This document shows, piece after piece, positions 8,830 through 19,043 of a DNA stretch of 64,000 bases (positions within the stretch are counted from its first letter, which is position 1; every line of letters begins with the position of its first letter). The DNA is from Chloroflexota bacterium (GTDB taxonomy: Bacteria > Chloroflexota > Anaerolineae > UBA7937 > B3-Chlor). The stretch spans positions 62,001 through 126,000 of the forward strand of contig JAUVXJ010000007.1 in NCBI GenBank assembly GCA_030603665.1. Reading direction: 5' to 3'. The notes under the pieces were generated by a model. It worked only from the letters and a program-made list of their open reading frames with translations. It made no database searches and had not been told where the DNA came from. A program made the translations under genes and the position numbers.

Positions 8830-10776
8830 ATGAAAGGTGAGTTCAGCACGAGCAAGGTATTCGAGCCCATCACCGTGGGCATGCTTGAGATCAAGAACCG
8901 CATAGTGGCGGGACCCATGGTCATGAACCACGCCACCGAGGACGGCCACGTTACTCCGCGAATGGTCGACTACTACGCCGCGAAGGCCAAGGGTGGTTAC
9001 GGTCTAGTGCACGTGGAGGCTTCCTACATCCGGCCCGACGGCAACATGTTCTCCCGGATGTTGGGTGTCTACAGCGACAGGCAGCTACCCGGACTGAACG
9101 AGATCGTGGAGGCTATCCACGCGTATGGGGCAAAGTGCACTATCCAACTGGTCCACGGCGGGAGGGTATCGGCCCCGCGGATCATCGGACAGCAACCCGT
9201 GGCTCCCTCGGATAGCACACCTCCGCTGGCGGCCAAGCCGAGAGGCCTGACCATACAGGAGATCGAGGAGCTGGTGGCCTCCTATGCTCAGGCCGCCTTC
9301 AGAGCTAAGGAAGCAGGCTTCGATGGTGCCATGATCCACGGAGCGCACGGCTTCCTCATCTCGCAGTTCGTGTCTCCCTACTGCAACAAGCGAACGGACA
9401 AATACGGCAAGGATAGATATCTCTTCGCCAAGCAAACCGTCCAAGCGTGTCGAGAGGCTGTCGGTCCAGATTACCCTCTGTTCATGAGGATCACTGCCGA
9501 TGAATTCCTAGGTGAGGATGGACTGACGCTAGACGAAACGAAGAAGGTGTACGCGCCTCTCCTTCAAGAGCTGGGCATTGACTGCCTTGACGTGTCGGCG
9601 GGGATACAGGAGAGAGTGTATTACAACATCCCACCTCTGTACACGCCTCGCGCCAACATCCTCTATCTTGCAGAAGAGGTGAAGAAAGTCGTAGACATTC
9701 CCGTGATAGGGGTTGGCCGCATCAACGACCCCCAACTGGTCAAACAGGTCATAGAGACGGGGCGGGTAGACATGATCTCCCTGGCCCGCCAGAGCCTTGC
9801 CGATCCCGAACTGCCCAAGAAGATGGCAGAGAACCGGCCTGACGACGTCCGACGATGCATCGCCTGCGATCTGGGATGCTCCTACCGCCACATCGTGCAG
9901 TGGATGGCCGACTGCGCCATCAACTACGAGGTGACACGTGAGAGTGCATATCGGTCTGCCATGCAGAGACCGGTTGAGCCTCGGAAGGTAGCCGTTGTCG
10001 GAGGCGGCGTGGCCGGCATGGAGGCAGCCCGCGTCGCGACCCTGCGTGGCCACCAGGTCACTCTCTACGAGAAAGGCGAGCGTCTGGGCGGCCTCATACC
10101 GCTGGTGGGCGACATGCCACGACTCTACATGCACGAGTTGGAGAATGTCGTGGAGTATCTTTCCACCCAGTTGAAGAAGCTGGACGTGGACACCAAGCTG
10201 AACACCGAGGCAGATGCTGATCTGCTTTCCAAGGCCAAGCCCGATGTCGTCATCTTGGCCACAGGATCCACCGAATACATGCCCAGCGTCGCTGGTGCAA
10301 ACGGACCACAGGTGGTCACCCTTCTGCAGTACTTGCGTGGCGAGGCCAAGATTGGCGACAGGGTGGTGGTCTGGGGTGGACACGAAGGCGCCGAGGCCGC
10401 CGTCTCCCTCGCCAGGCAAGAAAAGGGGGTAACCCTACTAGAGGAATCCGATTCCGTCGGCGATGCCACCTTCCTCAAGTACGTCGGCCGGCAGCTGCTG
10501 CTGGCGAACTACCTGGAGGAGGGCGGCGTCGATGTTGTCACCGGCGCGAGCGTCGAGAAGATTGGCGATGGCTCGCTGACTTACACCAGCCAAGGCAAGC
10601 GCCACGAAGTCACCTTCGACACGCTACTCCTGGCTCTGGGCAGGGTGCCGGACGACGAACTGGCTGACCAACTGAAGGGTGTGGTGCCCATCCTGCACAG
10701 AGTGGGCGACTGCCTGGAACCGCACTCCATCAGGCACTCCATCCACTCGGCCGCCAGAGTAGCGCTGGAGATATAG
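8830..10776 (+). CDS. NADH:flavin oxidoreductase, old yellow enzyme/2,4-dienoyl-CoA reductase type
   Basis: This 648-residue three-domain flavoenzyme has an N-terminal FMN TIM barrel (VFEPITVGMLEIKNRI, later MIHGAHGFLISQF with the usual HxAHGYLxxQF pattern). A [4Fe-4S] motif follows, C-x2-C-x3-C-x11-C in RRCIACDLGC...ADC (about residues 340-365). The C-terminal FAD/NAD(P) domains start with VAVVGGGVAGMEAA. The architecture matches 2,4-dienoyl-CoA reductase (FadH), trimethylamine dehydrogenase and enoate reductases, which reduce activated C=C bonds or demethylate amines. In this run a ring or enoate double bond is the plausible target (inference). The spacing to its neighbours is 73 and 39 bases, consistent with one operon. 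Confidence 0.93.
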   Translation: MKGEFSTSKVFEPITVGMLEIKNRIVAGPMVMNHATEDGHVTPRMVDYYAAKAKGGYGLVHVEASYIRPDGNMFSRMLGVYSDRQLPGLNEIVEAIHAYGAKCTIQLVHGGRVSAPRIIGQQPVAPSDSTPPLAAKPRGLTIQEIEELVASYAQAAFRAKEAGFDGAMIHGAHGFLISQFVSPYCNKRTDKYGKDRYLFAKQTVQACREAVGPDYPLFMRITADEFLGEDGLTLDETKKVYAPLLQELGIDCLDVSAGIQERVYYNIPPLYTPRANILYLAEEVKKVVDIPVIGVGRINDPQLVKQVIETGRVDMISLARQSLADPELPKKMAENRPDDVRRCIACDLGCSYRHIVQWMADCAINYEVTRESAYRSAMQRPVEPRKVAVVGGGVAGMEAARVATLRGHQVTLYEKGERLGGLIPLVGDMPRLYMHELENVVEYLSTQLKKLDVDTKLNTEADADLLSKAKPDVVILATGSTEYMPSVAGANGPQVVTLLQYLRGEAKIGDRVVVWGGHEGAEAAVSLARQEKGVTLLEESDSVGDATFLKYVGRQLLLANYLEEGGVDVVTGASVEKIGDGSLTYTSQGKRHEVTFDTLLLALGRVPDDELADQLKGVVPILHRVGDCLEPHSIRHSIHSAARVALEI

Positions 10777-10815
10777 ACCGCGACCGCAAGATAGCAAACG
10801 GGAGGTTTTTCTGAC

Positions 10816-12174
10816 ATGGCGAAGGATGGACAAGAACTGAGATCGAAGGCCAAGGACCACGTCGTGTTCCCCGTTGTCTCACCGCAAGAGGTCTCCAAGA
10901 TGGGACCACTGGTGTTCACCAGGGGCGAAGGCATCTACGTCTGGGACGTGGATGGCAAGCGATACATGGACTCCATGGCCAGCGGCGTCTATGCGGTGCA
11001 CGTAGGCTACGGCCGCAAGGAGATCGCCAAGGCGATGGGAGAACAGGCCTCGCGGCTACACTACTTCTGCCCCTACGGCTACATCAGTGAGCCCGTCATC
11101 AAACTGGGCGAGAAGCTGGCCGAGCTGGCACCTGGGGATCTATCGATGACCTTCTTCACGTGCGACGGCTCTGAAGCTGTAGAGTCGGCATTCAAGATAG
11201 CCAAGCAGTGGGCATACCACCAAGGGTATCGTCGCAAGTACAAGATCATCTCGCGCCGCAGAGCCTATCATGGCTCGACCATGGGGGCCCTGGCGGCCAC
11301 AGGTACCATGTCTCCCCTACGAAAGATCATGGAGCCACTGCCGCCAGGCTACCGTTTCGCCTCGGCACCCTACTGCTATCGCTGCGATTTCGGCCTCAGC
11401 TACCCAGACTGCGCGCTGCAATGCGCCGATTCCGTCGAGCAGATTATCCTGCACCAAGGACCCGATAACGTCGCGGCGTTCATAGGTGAGATGGTCATGG
11501 CGGCCGGCGGGTGCATCGTGCCCCCGCCAGAGTACTGGCCCCGCATCAGGGAGATATGCAGCAAGCACGGTGTGCTCCTCATTGACGACGAGGTGGTCTG
11601 CGGCTTTGGGCGGACGGGCAAGTTCTTTGGTGTCGAGCATTACGGCATCAAGCCGGATATCATGACCATGGCCAAGTGCCTCACCAGCGGCTACTCTCCG
11701 CTGGGGGCGACGATCACCAAGCCGGAGATCATACGGGACATGCCAGCGTTCTGGCACGTCCACACCTACAACAATCACCCGGTCAGCTGCACGGCCGCGA
11801 TCGAGAACATCCGCATCATCGAAGAGGAGAACCTGGTGCAGAACTCGGCCGAGGTGGGCAAGTATCTCCTCGAGGGTCTTCGGAGCTTCAGCAACCACCC
11901 CAGTGTGGGAGACGTGAGAGGGCTGGGTCTGCTGACGGCCATTGAATTCGTGAAGGACAAGTCCACCAAGGAACGCTTCCCCGAGGACCAGGCCTTCTGT
12001 GGCCGGATCATGGATCTGGCCCTGGATGAGGGCGTCATCTTGCGCCGGGTGGAGGACATCATCGAGTTCTGTCCTCCGTTGATCATCACCAAATCAGAGG
12101 TCGACGAGATGATCGAGATCACCGACCGTGCCATCACGCAGGCCGAAAAGGAGTTCGGTCTGCAGCATAACTAG
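10816..12174 (+). CDS. Class III PLP aminotransferase, copy 3 (with 4-Cys insertion)
   Basis: This 452-residue class III aminotransferase has [51 protein letters not shown] and the Schiff-base Lys287 in [15 protein letters not shown]. It carries the same C-x2-C-x8-C-x3-C insertion (starting PYCYRC) as copy 1, so the two are a subfamily within this operon, distinct from copy 2. GGGAGG lies about 10 bases before the ATG. Three transaminases in one transcript suggest either several amino intermediates or a substrate range wider than one compound. The specific amino donor cannot be read from sequence. Confidence 0.92.
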   Translation: MAKDGQELRSKAKDHVVFPVVSPQEVSKMGPLVFTRGEGIYVWDVDGKRYMDSMASGVYAVHVGYGRKEIAKAMGEQASRLHYFCPYGYISEPVIKLGEKLAELAPGDLSMTFFTCDGSEAVESAFKIAKQWAYHQGYRRKYKIISRRRAYHGSTMGALAATGTMSPLRKIMEPLPPGYRFASAPYCYRCDFGLSYPDCALQCADSVEQIILHQGPDNVAAFIGEMVMAAGGCIVPPPEYWPRIREICSKHGVLLIDDEVVCGFGRTGKFFGVEHYGIKPDIMTMAKCLTSGYSPLGATITKPEIIRDMPAFWHVHTYNNHPVSCTAAIENIRIIEEENLVQNSAEVGKYLLEGLRSFSNHPSVGDVRGLGLLTAIEFVKDKSTKERFPEDQAFCGRIMDLALDEGVILRRVEDIIEFCPPLIITKSEVDEMIEITDRAITQAEKEFGLQHN

Positions 12175-12182
12175 AGACACGC

Positions 12183-13853
12183 ATGCCAAAACCGCGGAGC
12201 CAGGAAGTAGTCGGCGGGCTCGAGCGCGCCGGTCAGAGAGGATTGCTGCACGCCCTGGGATTGACGGACGAAGAGATCTCCAAACCTTTCATCGGGATCA
12301 TCAACACCTGGAGCGAGATCAACCCGGGCCACGTCCACCTGCGTCGGCTGGCCACTTCTGTCAAGCTCGGGGTGGTCTCCGCGGGAGGAACACCTTTCGA
12401 GATCAACACCATCGGCCTCTGCGACGGCATCGCCCAAGGCCACGCTGGCATGCGCGCCATATTGCCCAGCCGTGACCTCATCGCTGACTCCATCGAACTA
12501 GCCACCCTCGCCAACGGCTTCGACGCGCTGGTCCTCCTGGCCTCGTGCGACAAGATCGTCCCCGCTGTGCTGATGGCCGCCGCCCGGGTGGACATCCCCG
12601 CCATCGTCGTTACAGGCGGTCCTATGATGCCGGGACGATACAAGGGCAGGGACTTGGCTGTCTACGAGGCAAGGGAGGCCCTGGGCCAACACTTGAAAGG
12701 CGAGATCTCCCTCCATGAGCTCCAACAGATCGAGGCCAGCGTCTGCCCAGGGCCAGGATCCTGTTCCATGATGGGCACAGCTAACAGCATGAGTGCGGTG
12801 ACCGAGGCACTGGGGATGTCACTACCAGGCTGTGCCACGGCTCACGCAGTCAGTAGCAAGAAGGAGGCGCTTGCCAGACAGAGTGGGGTGGAGATCACCC
12901 GCCTCTTGAAAGAGGATGTGCGTCCCTCCGCGATTATGAGTCCGGAGGCATTGCGCAACGCCATCGCCGTGGCCATGGCTATGGGCTGCTCTACGAACGT
13001 GGTCCTGCACGTGTTGGCCTTGGCTCGCGAACTGGGTCAGGAGCTGAAACTCGAAGAATTCGACACCATTAGCAGACACACGCCGTTCATCTGCGACATC
13101 AAACCCAGCGGCACACGAAGCATCCTGGCCCTGGAAGAGGCGGGCGGCGTGCCTGCAGTGATGCACGAATTGCAGCAACTTCTGGAGCTTGACTGTCTCA
13201 CCGTCAATGGCAAGGCGATCGGTGACAACGTACTGTCAGCGGAGAACCTCGATAAGCAGGTCATCCGCCCTCTCGGTGACCCGTTGAGACCTGAAGGCGG
13301 CATCGCGGTCCTGAGAGGAAGCCTGTCGCCCGACGGGTGTGTGGTGAAGCAATCGGGCGTGTCTGAGGGAATGATGGTGCACCAGGGTCCAGCCCGAGTA
13401 TTCGACGGTGAAAAGGCGACCATGCACGCCATTCGCGGCGGCCAGATCAGTTCGGGTGACGTCGTGGTGATCCGCTACGAGGGGCCTCGCGGCGGGCCGG
13501 GCATGCCCGAGATGCTGATGCCCACCGCCACACTGGTGGGACTGGGGCTCGGTGGATCGGTATCCCTGGTCACTGATGGCAGGTTCTCTGGCGCCACGAG
13601 AGGGGCGTGCGTCGGTCATGTTTCGCCGGAGGCCATCAATGGTGGTCCCATCGCCCTGGTCGACGAGGGTGACACCATAGAGATAGATATTCCACAGCGC
13701 CGCATCGACCTTCTTGTCCCCTCAGAGGAGCTTGCCAGGAGGCGCGAACGCTGGGAGCCGCCCCAGCGTCGCATTCGAGGATATCTCAAGCTCTACGCAG
13801 AGAACGTCGGACCCAGTCACGAGGGATGCCTGCTCGGGCACTGGGATCCATGA
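12183..13853 (+). CDS. IlvD/Edd-family dehydratase
   Basis: This 556-residue Fe-S dehydratase removes water from 2,3-dihydroxy acids or sugar acids. Fe-S and active-site segments are [14 protein letters not shown] and [17 protein letters not shown], each with its ligand Cys. At the first cluster position the sequence is [10 protein letters not shown], with Gly where [2Fe-2S] family members have Cys. The same Gly-His-x-His pattern occurs in E. coli IlvD, which has an oxygen-labile [4Fe-4S] cluster, so I expect the labile type here. Placement amid catabolic genes rather than with ilvBNC argues for a hydroxy-acid intermediate of the local pathway rather than valine synthesis (inference). The start ATG has no clear Shine-Dalgarno sequence and lies 8 bases after the preceding stop, so translational coupling is likely. 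Confidence 0.9.
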   Translation: MPKPRSQEVVGGLERAGQRGLLHALGLTDEEISKPFIGIINTWSEINPGHVHLRRLATSVKLGVVSAGGTPFEINTIGLCDGIAQGHAGMRAILPSRDLIADSIELATLANGFDALVLLASCDKIVPAVLMAAARVDIPAIVVTGGPMMPGRYKGRDLAVYEAREALGQHLKGEISLHELQQIEASVCPGPGSCSMMGTANSMSAVTEALGMSLPGCATAHAVSSKKEALARQSGVEITRLLKEDVRPSAIMSPEALRNAIAVAMAMGCSTNVVLHVLALARELGQELKLEEFDTISRHTPFICDIKPSGTRSILALEEAGGVPAVMHELQQLLELDCLTVNGKAIGDNVLSAENLDKQVIRPLGDPLRPEGGIAVLRGSLSPDGCVVKQSGVSEGMMVHQGPARVFDGEKATMHAIRGGQISSGDVVVIRYEGPRGGPGMPEMLMPTATLVGLGLGGSVSLVTDGRFSGATRGACVGHVSPEAINGGPIALVDEGDTIEIDIPQRRIDLLVPSEELARRRERWEPPQRRIRGYLKLYAENVGPSHEGCLLGHWDP

Positions 13854-13871
13854 CCTAGAGAGGAAACTACT

Positions 13872-14879
13872 ATGGAATGGCCCATCAACTATCTTCACTA
13901 TGTGCCAGACAGCTCTAGTTTCATAGAGATGATGCGCGGCGCGATGAGAGCTATGGACTGCGCCAGCGTCAAACCAGGCGAGAACGTGGTCATATCCACG
14001 GACACCAACAAGCTGCGCCTTGCCGAGGCCCTGGCAGCAGCGGCACACTCCGTCGGTGCCGTGCCCACCATCGTGATGATCACGCCGCCAGGTGCCCACG
14101 GAGCTCAGCCGCCAGCGCCCGTCGTGGGAGCCTGCGCACAGGCTGATGTGTTCTTCCTTCCCACCACCTGGTCCCAGACTCATACGGATGCCAGAATCGA
14201 GGCCATCAAGAACGGTGCCCGAGGGGCGACCATGTGTGAGGTCACCGAGGATGCCCTCTGCGTGGGCGGCATACTGGCAGACTTCGAGGAATGCGACCGG
14301 GTGGGCAGGACATTGGGGGCCGCCTTGAGCCAGGCCAGGACCATGCGCCTGACCACTCCGGCGGGTACTGATATCAGCGGGGAGGTAGCCGGTCGACCCG
14401 TCCAGTACGAGACTGGCCTCTTCCGTGAGCCGGGCACCTTCGCCGCCTTGCCCAATAGCGAGATCAACATCTCGCCTCTGGAAGGCACCGCGGAAGGGGT
14501 CGTCGTGGCCGGTGTGCGCATCATGAGCGTGGGGGTGACCCGCCGCGAGCCGGTCACCATTATCGTCAAAGACGGCAAGGTCACGGCGGTGGAAGGCGGA
14601 GTTTTGGCCGAGATGTTCAAAGAGCACCTGGAGAGCTTCCAGGACGAGACGGCTTACAACGCCGCGGAGTTCGGCATCGGCCTCAACCCCGAGGCCCGCC
14701 AGTACAGTACCAACCTCGAGGATCTGGGCCGCATAGGGCACGGACACCTCGGTATCGGCAGCAACTACGCCATCGGCGGGAGCGTCCTCGCTCCCTGCCA
14801 CATCGACGCCATCTTCAAGCAAGTAACTGTGGAGTTCGACGGCGATGTGGTGTGGGACAAAGGGGAACTGCTCATCTAG
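13872..14879 (+). CDS. M29 aminopeptidase/NicX-like metalloprotein
   Basis: This protein of 335 residues resembles the family that joins M29 (AmpS-type) aminopeptidases with 2,5-dihydroxypyridine 5,6-dioxygenase (NicX). Visible landmarks are an N-terminal domain with VKPGENVVISTD, the central PNSEINISPLEGTAEG that carries an acidic metal ligand, and the C-terminal EFGIGLNPEARQ and IGHGHLGIGSNYAIGG, rich in metal-type His and Glu residues. In NicX relatives this fold binds Fe(II) and cleaves a dihydroxypyridine ring. In M29 peptidases it binds two Zn or Co ions. A ring-opening or amide-cleaving job would fit its neighbours, but I cannot choose between them. AGAGGA precedes the ATG. Confidence 0.75.
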   Translation: MEWPINYLHYVPDSSSFIEMMRGAMRAMDCASVKPGENVVISTDTNKLRLAEALAAAAHSVGAVPTIVMITPPGAHGAQPPAPVVGACAQADVFFLPTTWSQTHTDARIEAIKNGARGATMCEVTEDALCVGGILADFEECDRVGRTLGAALSQARTMRLTTPAGTDISGEVAGRPVQYETGLFREPGTFAALPNSEINISPLEGTAEGVVVAGVRIMSVGVTRREPVTIIVKDGKVTAVEGGVLAEMFKEHLESFQDETAYNAAEFGIGLNPEARQYSTNLEDLGRIGHGHLGIGSNYAIGGSVLAPCHIDAIFKQVTVEFDGDVVWDKGELLI

Positions 14880-14887
14880 GAGGCAGA

Positions 14888-16543
14888 ATGTCGGAGTACG
14901 ATATTATAGTCATCGGCGGAGGGCACAACGGCCTGATCTGCGGGGGATACCTGGCCAAGGCTGGAGAGAGTGTCCTCGTTCTCGAGAAACATGATGTGAT
15001 AGGAGGCTTCGTCACCACTGAGGAGGCGATTCCCGAGGCTCCTGGATTCAAGCTCACCATCGGGGCCATGGAGCACGGTGGTGTAGTTGAGACGCCCATC
15101 GTGTCTGATCTGGAATTGGAGAAGTTCGGCCTGGAGTATATGTGCCGAGAGGAGATGTACTTCTTTCCCTTCCTGGATGGGGTGGCAGTTCCCATCTACA
15201 AGAGTGTGGACAAGACCTGCGAGGCCATTGCTCAAATCTCAGAGAAGGATGCAGATTCGTACAGGGACTTTGTGGAGTTCTCCAACGCCCTCCTCTCTCT
15301 CTTCGGGGCGGTGAGCTACACTGCGCCCCCGTCCTTTGGCGAATTGGCTGGCGCCATGGGGGCCGGCGGGGCGGTGGGCCTCGACGCAGATCGGCTCATC
15401 CGGACCGTGCTAAGCAGCCCCAGGGCTATCGTCAACGAGTGGTTCGAGTCCGAATACATGAAAGCAGCCCTGGCCTACTACGGTTCTGTTAGCCAGACAG
15501 CTCCGTCAATGCTGGGTTCTGGCTGGGCCCCATGTCTGCTGGCCGGCTGTCACTCCTCCGGTCAGTGGCGCCCAAGGGGGGGAAGCGGCATGCTCATCGA
15601 GTCCCTCATCCGGGCCATCGAGCATTACGGCGGCACGGTCCGAGCCAGCGCGGAAGTATCCAAGATCGTCGTCGAAGATAGCAGAGCCGCCGCCGTCGAG
15701 CTGCGCGATGGAGAGAGAATCGATGCCAGACACGGCATCATCTCCTCCATCGACGCCAAGCGCGTCTTCCTGGATCTGGTGGATCAGGACCTGGTGGACC
15801 CGCAGTTGGTCCGCCAGGTGAAGCGCATCACGGTGGCAGGATCCAACGTCTCCGAATTCAAGGTGGACTGCGCCCTGGACGAGCTACCCAGCCTCGACCG
15901 CTGGGAAAGGGGGGCCGAGTTCATCGTGGGCATGATACAACCTTGCCCCAGCGTGGACCACCTGGAGCGCGAGTTCGTCGACATCAGGCGAGGCGAGTTC
16001 CCGGAGGCACCTGCAGTCCTGATCGCCGTACCTTCTGCGGCAGATTCCAGCCTTGCCCCTCCAGGCAAACACACTCTGTGGATTTCCTCCTTCGCGCCCT
16101 ACGAGTTGAGTGGCGGGCGCAACTGGGACGACATAAGGGAGGAGACAGCCGATCACTTGATTGACGTAGTGGCCCAGTACATGCCCAACATCAAGAAGGC
16201 GACTATCGGTCGCGTGATTCACACGCCCCTTGATTGGTACCGCCGGACCGGCGCCATCGCCGGCAACCCCAACCACATGGACATGACTCTAGATCAGCTC
16301 TTCGGCTACCGTCCCACGTCTGCCCTTTCCGACTACCGAACCCCCATCAAGGACCTGTACCTTTCCGGGAGTGGGGTGCACCCTGGCGGAGGCCTAAACG
16401 GGATTCCCGGACACAACACCGCCCAGGTAGTCCTCGAAGACTTGGGCTACGTGAAGTCTGCCTCCGGCAGCGGCCTGGGACAAAGGATCTCCAAGTTGAA
16501 GGGCCTTTTCCAGGCCTCCATGAAATTGAGAAAGTACCTGTGA
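14888..16543 (+). CDS. Phytoene desaturase-like FAD-dependent oxidoreductase
   Basis: This 551-residue flavoprotein of the phytoene dehydrogenase/amine-oxidase-like group starts with the dinucleotide-binding IIVIGGGHNGLICGGYL and an acidic strand end (VLVLEKHDVIGG). The C-terminal FAD contact is LYLSGSGVHPGGGLNGIPGHN. I chose ATG 14888 because AGGAGG sits 4 bases upstream, against a longer frame from 14852 that overlaps the previous gene. Its last codon overlaps the ATG of the next amidohydrolase (TGATG), so the two are translationally coupled. Family members desaturate, saturate or isomerise C-C bonds. The substrate here is unknown. Confidence 0.88.
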   Translation: MSEYDIIVIGGGHNGLICGGYLAKAGESVLVLEKHDVIGGFVTTEEAIPEAPGFKLTIGAMEHGGVVETPIVSDLELEKFGLEYMCREEMYFFPFLDGVAVPIYKSVDKTCEAIAQISEKDADSYRDFVEFSNALLSLFGAVSYTAPPSFGELAGAMGAGGAVGLDADRLIRTVLSSPRAIVNEWFESEYMKAALAYYGSVSQTAPSMLGSGWAPCLLAGCHSSGQWRPRGGSGMLIESLIRAIEHYGGTVRASAEVSKIVVEDSRAAAVELRDGERIDARHGIISSIDAKRVFLDLVDQDLVDPQLVRQVKRITVAGSNVSEFKVDCALDELPSLDRWERGAEFIVGMIQPCPSVDHLEREFVDIRRGEFPEAPAVLIAVPSAADSSLAPPGKHTLWISSFAPYELSGGRNWDDIREETADHLIDVVAQYMPNIKKATIGRVIHTPLDWYRRTGAIAGNPNHMDMTLDQLFGYRPTSALSDYRTPIKDLYLSGSGVHPGGGLNGIPGHNTAQVVLEDLGYVKSASGSGLGQRISKLKGLFQASMKLRKYL

Positions 16544-18024
16544 TGAGTATTCTGATCGAAGACTGCTCTATTCTTGACGAAGGCTCACCCTACGGTCTCA
16601 AAGAGAACGTGAACATCGTCGTTCAGGGGAGCAGGATAGCCAACATAACAACGTCCCCGATCAACAAAGCAGGCGTAGAGCGCATCATCCATGGAAAGGG
16701 ACGTTTGGCCATGCCGGGTCTGGTGAACGCGCACGCCCACTCGCCAGAGACATACCTCCGAGGCAGGACAGAGCAAGTGCCCCTGGAGCTGTGGCTCTTC
16801 GACTTCTTCTCCTCCGGCGTGCGCTTCTCGCCCAGGGAGAATTACCTGGCGGCCCTCATCGGGGCCGCTGAGATGTTGAGGACGGGCGCCACATCGGTCC
16901 TGGACCACTTCTGGGTCAACGGCGGCATGACCATCGAGGACCTGGATGCCGTCATGGAGGCCTATCGGGACGCTGGCATCAGGGCAGCCGTCGCGCCGCT
17001 GGTAGAGGACCTGCGTCCCGAGTTGGAGGCCGCCATCAAGAGCGATCCTGAATTGGCATCTGGCTCTGTCGACCACGATTCGGCCCTGGACGTTCCCCAC
17101 TACCTGGACACGCTGGAGGCCTTCTTCGAGACCTGGCACGGAGCGGAGAACGGCCGGCTGCGCTGCCTGGCTGGGCCATCGGGCCCTCAATGGTGCTCAG
17201 AAGGGGTCCTGCACGGGTCGGCCGAGATCGCCAGCAAGTACCAGAGTGGATTGCACATGCACGCGGATGAGACCAAATTGCAGGCTCTGCTCTGCCGAGA
17301 GATCTATGGCCGCTCCTCCATCTCCCATCTGCACGAGCAAGGCCTACTCGGACCGCACGTCTCCCTGGCTCACTGTGTCTGGTCTGATGACCAGGACATG
17401 GAGATCTTGGCGGAGACCGGCGCCACGGTGGTGCACAACCCTTCCAGCAATCTCAAGCTGGGCAGCGGGTTCGCACCGATTCTGGACATGAATGAGCGAG
17501 GCGTCTCCCTGGCCATTGGCGCAGATGGCTCTGCCAGTAGCGACAATCACGTCCTCTTCGACATCATGAAACTGACCGGCTTGATCCATAGTGCCCGGGA
17601 GGTGGACCATCGCCGCTGGCTGTCGGCCAGAGACGTTGTCACCATGGGCACCACGGGTGGCGCCAGGGCTCTGGGTTTCGCAGAAGAACTGGGTCAACTG
17701 AAACCGGGGATGTTGGCAGACATCGTGCTCCTGAGACTCGACACAACCTTTTTCACCCCTCTCAATGACGCCTTCCGGCAGCTTGTGTACTGCGAGAATG
17801 GCAGCTCGGTGCAGACGGTCATCGTCGACGGCAAGATCGTTGTGGAGGACAGCAAGTTGGTCAGTGTGGACCAGGAATCGGCGCTAGCTGAGGCAAGGGA
17901 GCTGTGGGCGAAAAGGCGGGAGGCCATCCTTCCCCTCGACGGCGACAGCTTGAAGATATTCCGCGCCATGGAGCGCTTCCAGGCCGAGCAGTCGGCCAGG
18001 GAATTCTACCTGTCGCGCCACTAG
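16543..18024 (+). CDS. Amidohydrolase (TRZ/ATZ type), copy B
   Basis: This 493-residue paralogue of the hydrolase at 2461 has the same motif series: NAHAHSPET, LHMHADETK, AHCVWSDDQD and IGADGSASSDN for metal and catalysis, plus a shared C-terminal EFYLSRH/DFYLNRY ending. The two copies align along their whole length without large gaps, including the PLELWL segment after the HxH motif. Differences lie mainly in the substrate-facing region after the HxH motif (LFDFFSSGVRFS against LQDLFLIGGYS), so they may act on related but different molecules. Its ATG overlaps the stop of the FAD enzyme before it, and a methyltransferase follows after 13 bases. Confidence 0.9.
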   Translation: MSILIEDCSILDEGSPYGLKENVNIVVQGSRIANITTSPINKAGVERIIHGKGRLAMPGLVNAHAHSPETYLRGRTEQVPLELWLFDFFSSGVRFSPRENYLAALIGAAEMLRTGATSVLDHFWVNGGMTIEDLDAVMEAYRDAGIRAAVAPLVEDLRPELEAAIKSDPELASGSVDHDSALDVPHYLDTLEAFFETWHGAENGRLRCLAGPSGPQWCSEGVLHGSAEIASKYQSGLHMHADETKLQALLCREIYGRSSISHLHEQGLLGPHVSLAHCVWSDDQDMEILAETGATVVHNPSSNLKLGSGFAPILDMNERGVSLAIGADGSASSDNHVLFDIMKLTGLIHSAREVDHRRWLSARDVVTMGTTGGARALGFAEELGQLKPGMLADIVLLRLDTTFFTPLNDAFRQLVYCENGSSVQTVIVDGKIVVEDSKLVSVDQESALAEARELWAKRREAILPLDGDSLKIFRAMERFQAEQSAREFYLSRH

Positions 18025-18037
18025 ACGAGGAGCATAG

Positions 18038-19039
18038 ATGACAGAACCTGACCTGGGCTCGCTGCTCGAGATGCTGTACGCGTACCAGGGTTCGGCGATC
18101 CTCATGGGGAGCCACGAACTGGGCATCTATGAGGTGCTGTCCAACGGGCCCCTCAATGCACAAGAAACAGCATCGGCCCTGGGGTCGGCACCCAGATCCA
18201 CAATGCTTCTCATGAACGCCTGCGTCGCCCTGGGGTTGCTGCACAAGATCGGAGACGAGTACGCCAACTCACCCCTGGCCGCTGACTTTCTGGTACCGGG
18301 CAAGCCTGGCTACCTCGGCCGCGTGGTCACCAAGGAGCAGGAGTTCTATCAGCCCTGGGGTCGGGTCTCCCACGCGGTACGTGAGGACAAAGCGCAGCTC
18401 CCGCCCATGACTGCTCGCCTGGAGAAGACCCCTGACACGGCCCGGAATTTCCTCCTGGCCCTCCACGACCTGGGGCTGCTGAATGCCACTGCCCTGCCCG
18501 ACCACATCGACTTGACGGGCCACAAGAAGCTGCTGGACGTCGGCGGCGGCGTGGGGACCTTCTCCATCCTGCTGGCTGAGCGGAATCCTGAGCTCCGAGC
18601 AGTGGTCATGGACCTGCCACAGGTGCGCGAACTGGCCGAGCAAACGATCGCTTCATGCGGCCTGGGCGACCGGATTGAATTCCAGGCAGGGGACTACAAC
18701 GCCCCCAGCCTCGGCGAAGGATATGACGTTGTCCTCCTGTCCAACATACTGCACGACAACACTGAGGAATCCTGCCGGCAGCTGCTCGCCAAGTCTTACC
18801 GGACGCTCGTCGAAGGGGGCTTGGTGGTGATCAACGAGTTCTTCTTGAGCCAGGACGGGGCCAGCCCGCCGGTGGGTGCCATCTTCTCGCTGCTGATGAT
18901 GCTCGAAAACCAGGGCGCCGCGGAGTACCCCGTTGAGCAGATCAAGGGATGGTTGCTGGAGGCAGGCTTCGTCGATCCCGTGGCCCATCGACTTCCTGAC
19001 CCCAGTCCCATGGTAGTTGTGGTGGCCCGCAGAGGATAG
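18038..19039 (+). CDS. SAM-dependent O-methyltransferase (dimerisation domain + Methyltransf_2)
   Basis: This 333-residue methyltransferase of the hydroxyneurosporene/caffeate O-methyltransferase type has an N-terminal winged-helix dimerisation region of about 90 residues and a Rossmann domain with motif I LDVGGGVGTFSILL and acidic MDLPQV. It also has a LSNILHDNTEE segment where the family carries its catalytic His. GAGGAG precedes the ATG. Such enzymes methylate phenolic or enolic hydroxyls. In a degradative operon it may act in the methylating direction on an intermediate or work with demethylation. No corrinoid protein is nearby, so an O-demethylase system is not supported. Confidence 0.85.
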   Translation: MTEPDLGSLLEMLYAYQGSAILMGSHELGIYEVLSNGPLNAQETASALGSAPRSTMLLMNACVALGLLHKIGDEYANSPLAADFLVPGKPGYLGRVVTKEQEFYQPWGRVSHAVREDKAQLPPMTARLEKTPDTARNFLLALHDLGLLNATALPDHIDLTGHKKLLDVGGGVGTFSILLAERNPELRAVVMDLPQVRELAEQTIASCGLGDRIEFQAGDYNAPSLGEGYDVVLLSNILHDNTEESCRQLLAKSYRTLVEGGLVVINEFFLSQDGASPPVGAIFSLLMMLENQGAAEYPVEQIKGWLLEAGFVDPVAHRLPDPSPMVVVVARRG

Positions 19040-19043
19040 CCCC

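Noticed and set aside
9529..10419. Open frame of 296 codons on the - strand
   Set aside because: Antisense to the well-conserved flavoenzyme, with no recognisable domain.
13722..14822. Long open frame of 366 codons on the - strand
   Set aside because: It is antisense to the NicX-like gene and arises from biased third positions in GC-rich coding sequence; no motif or binding site.
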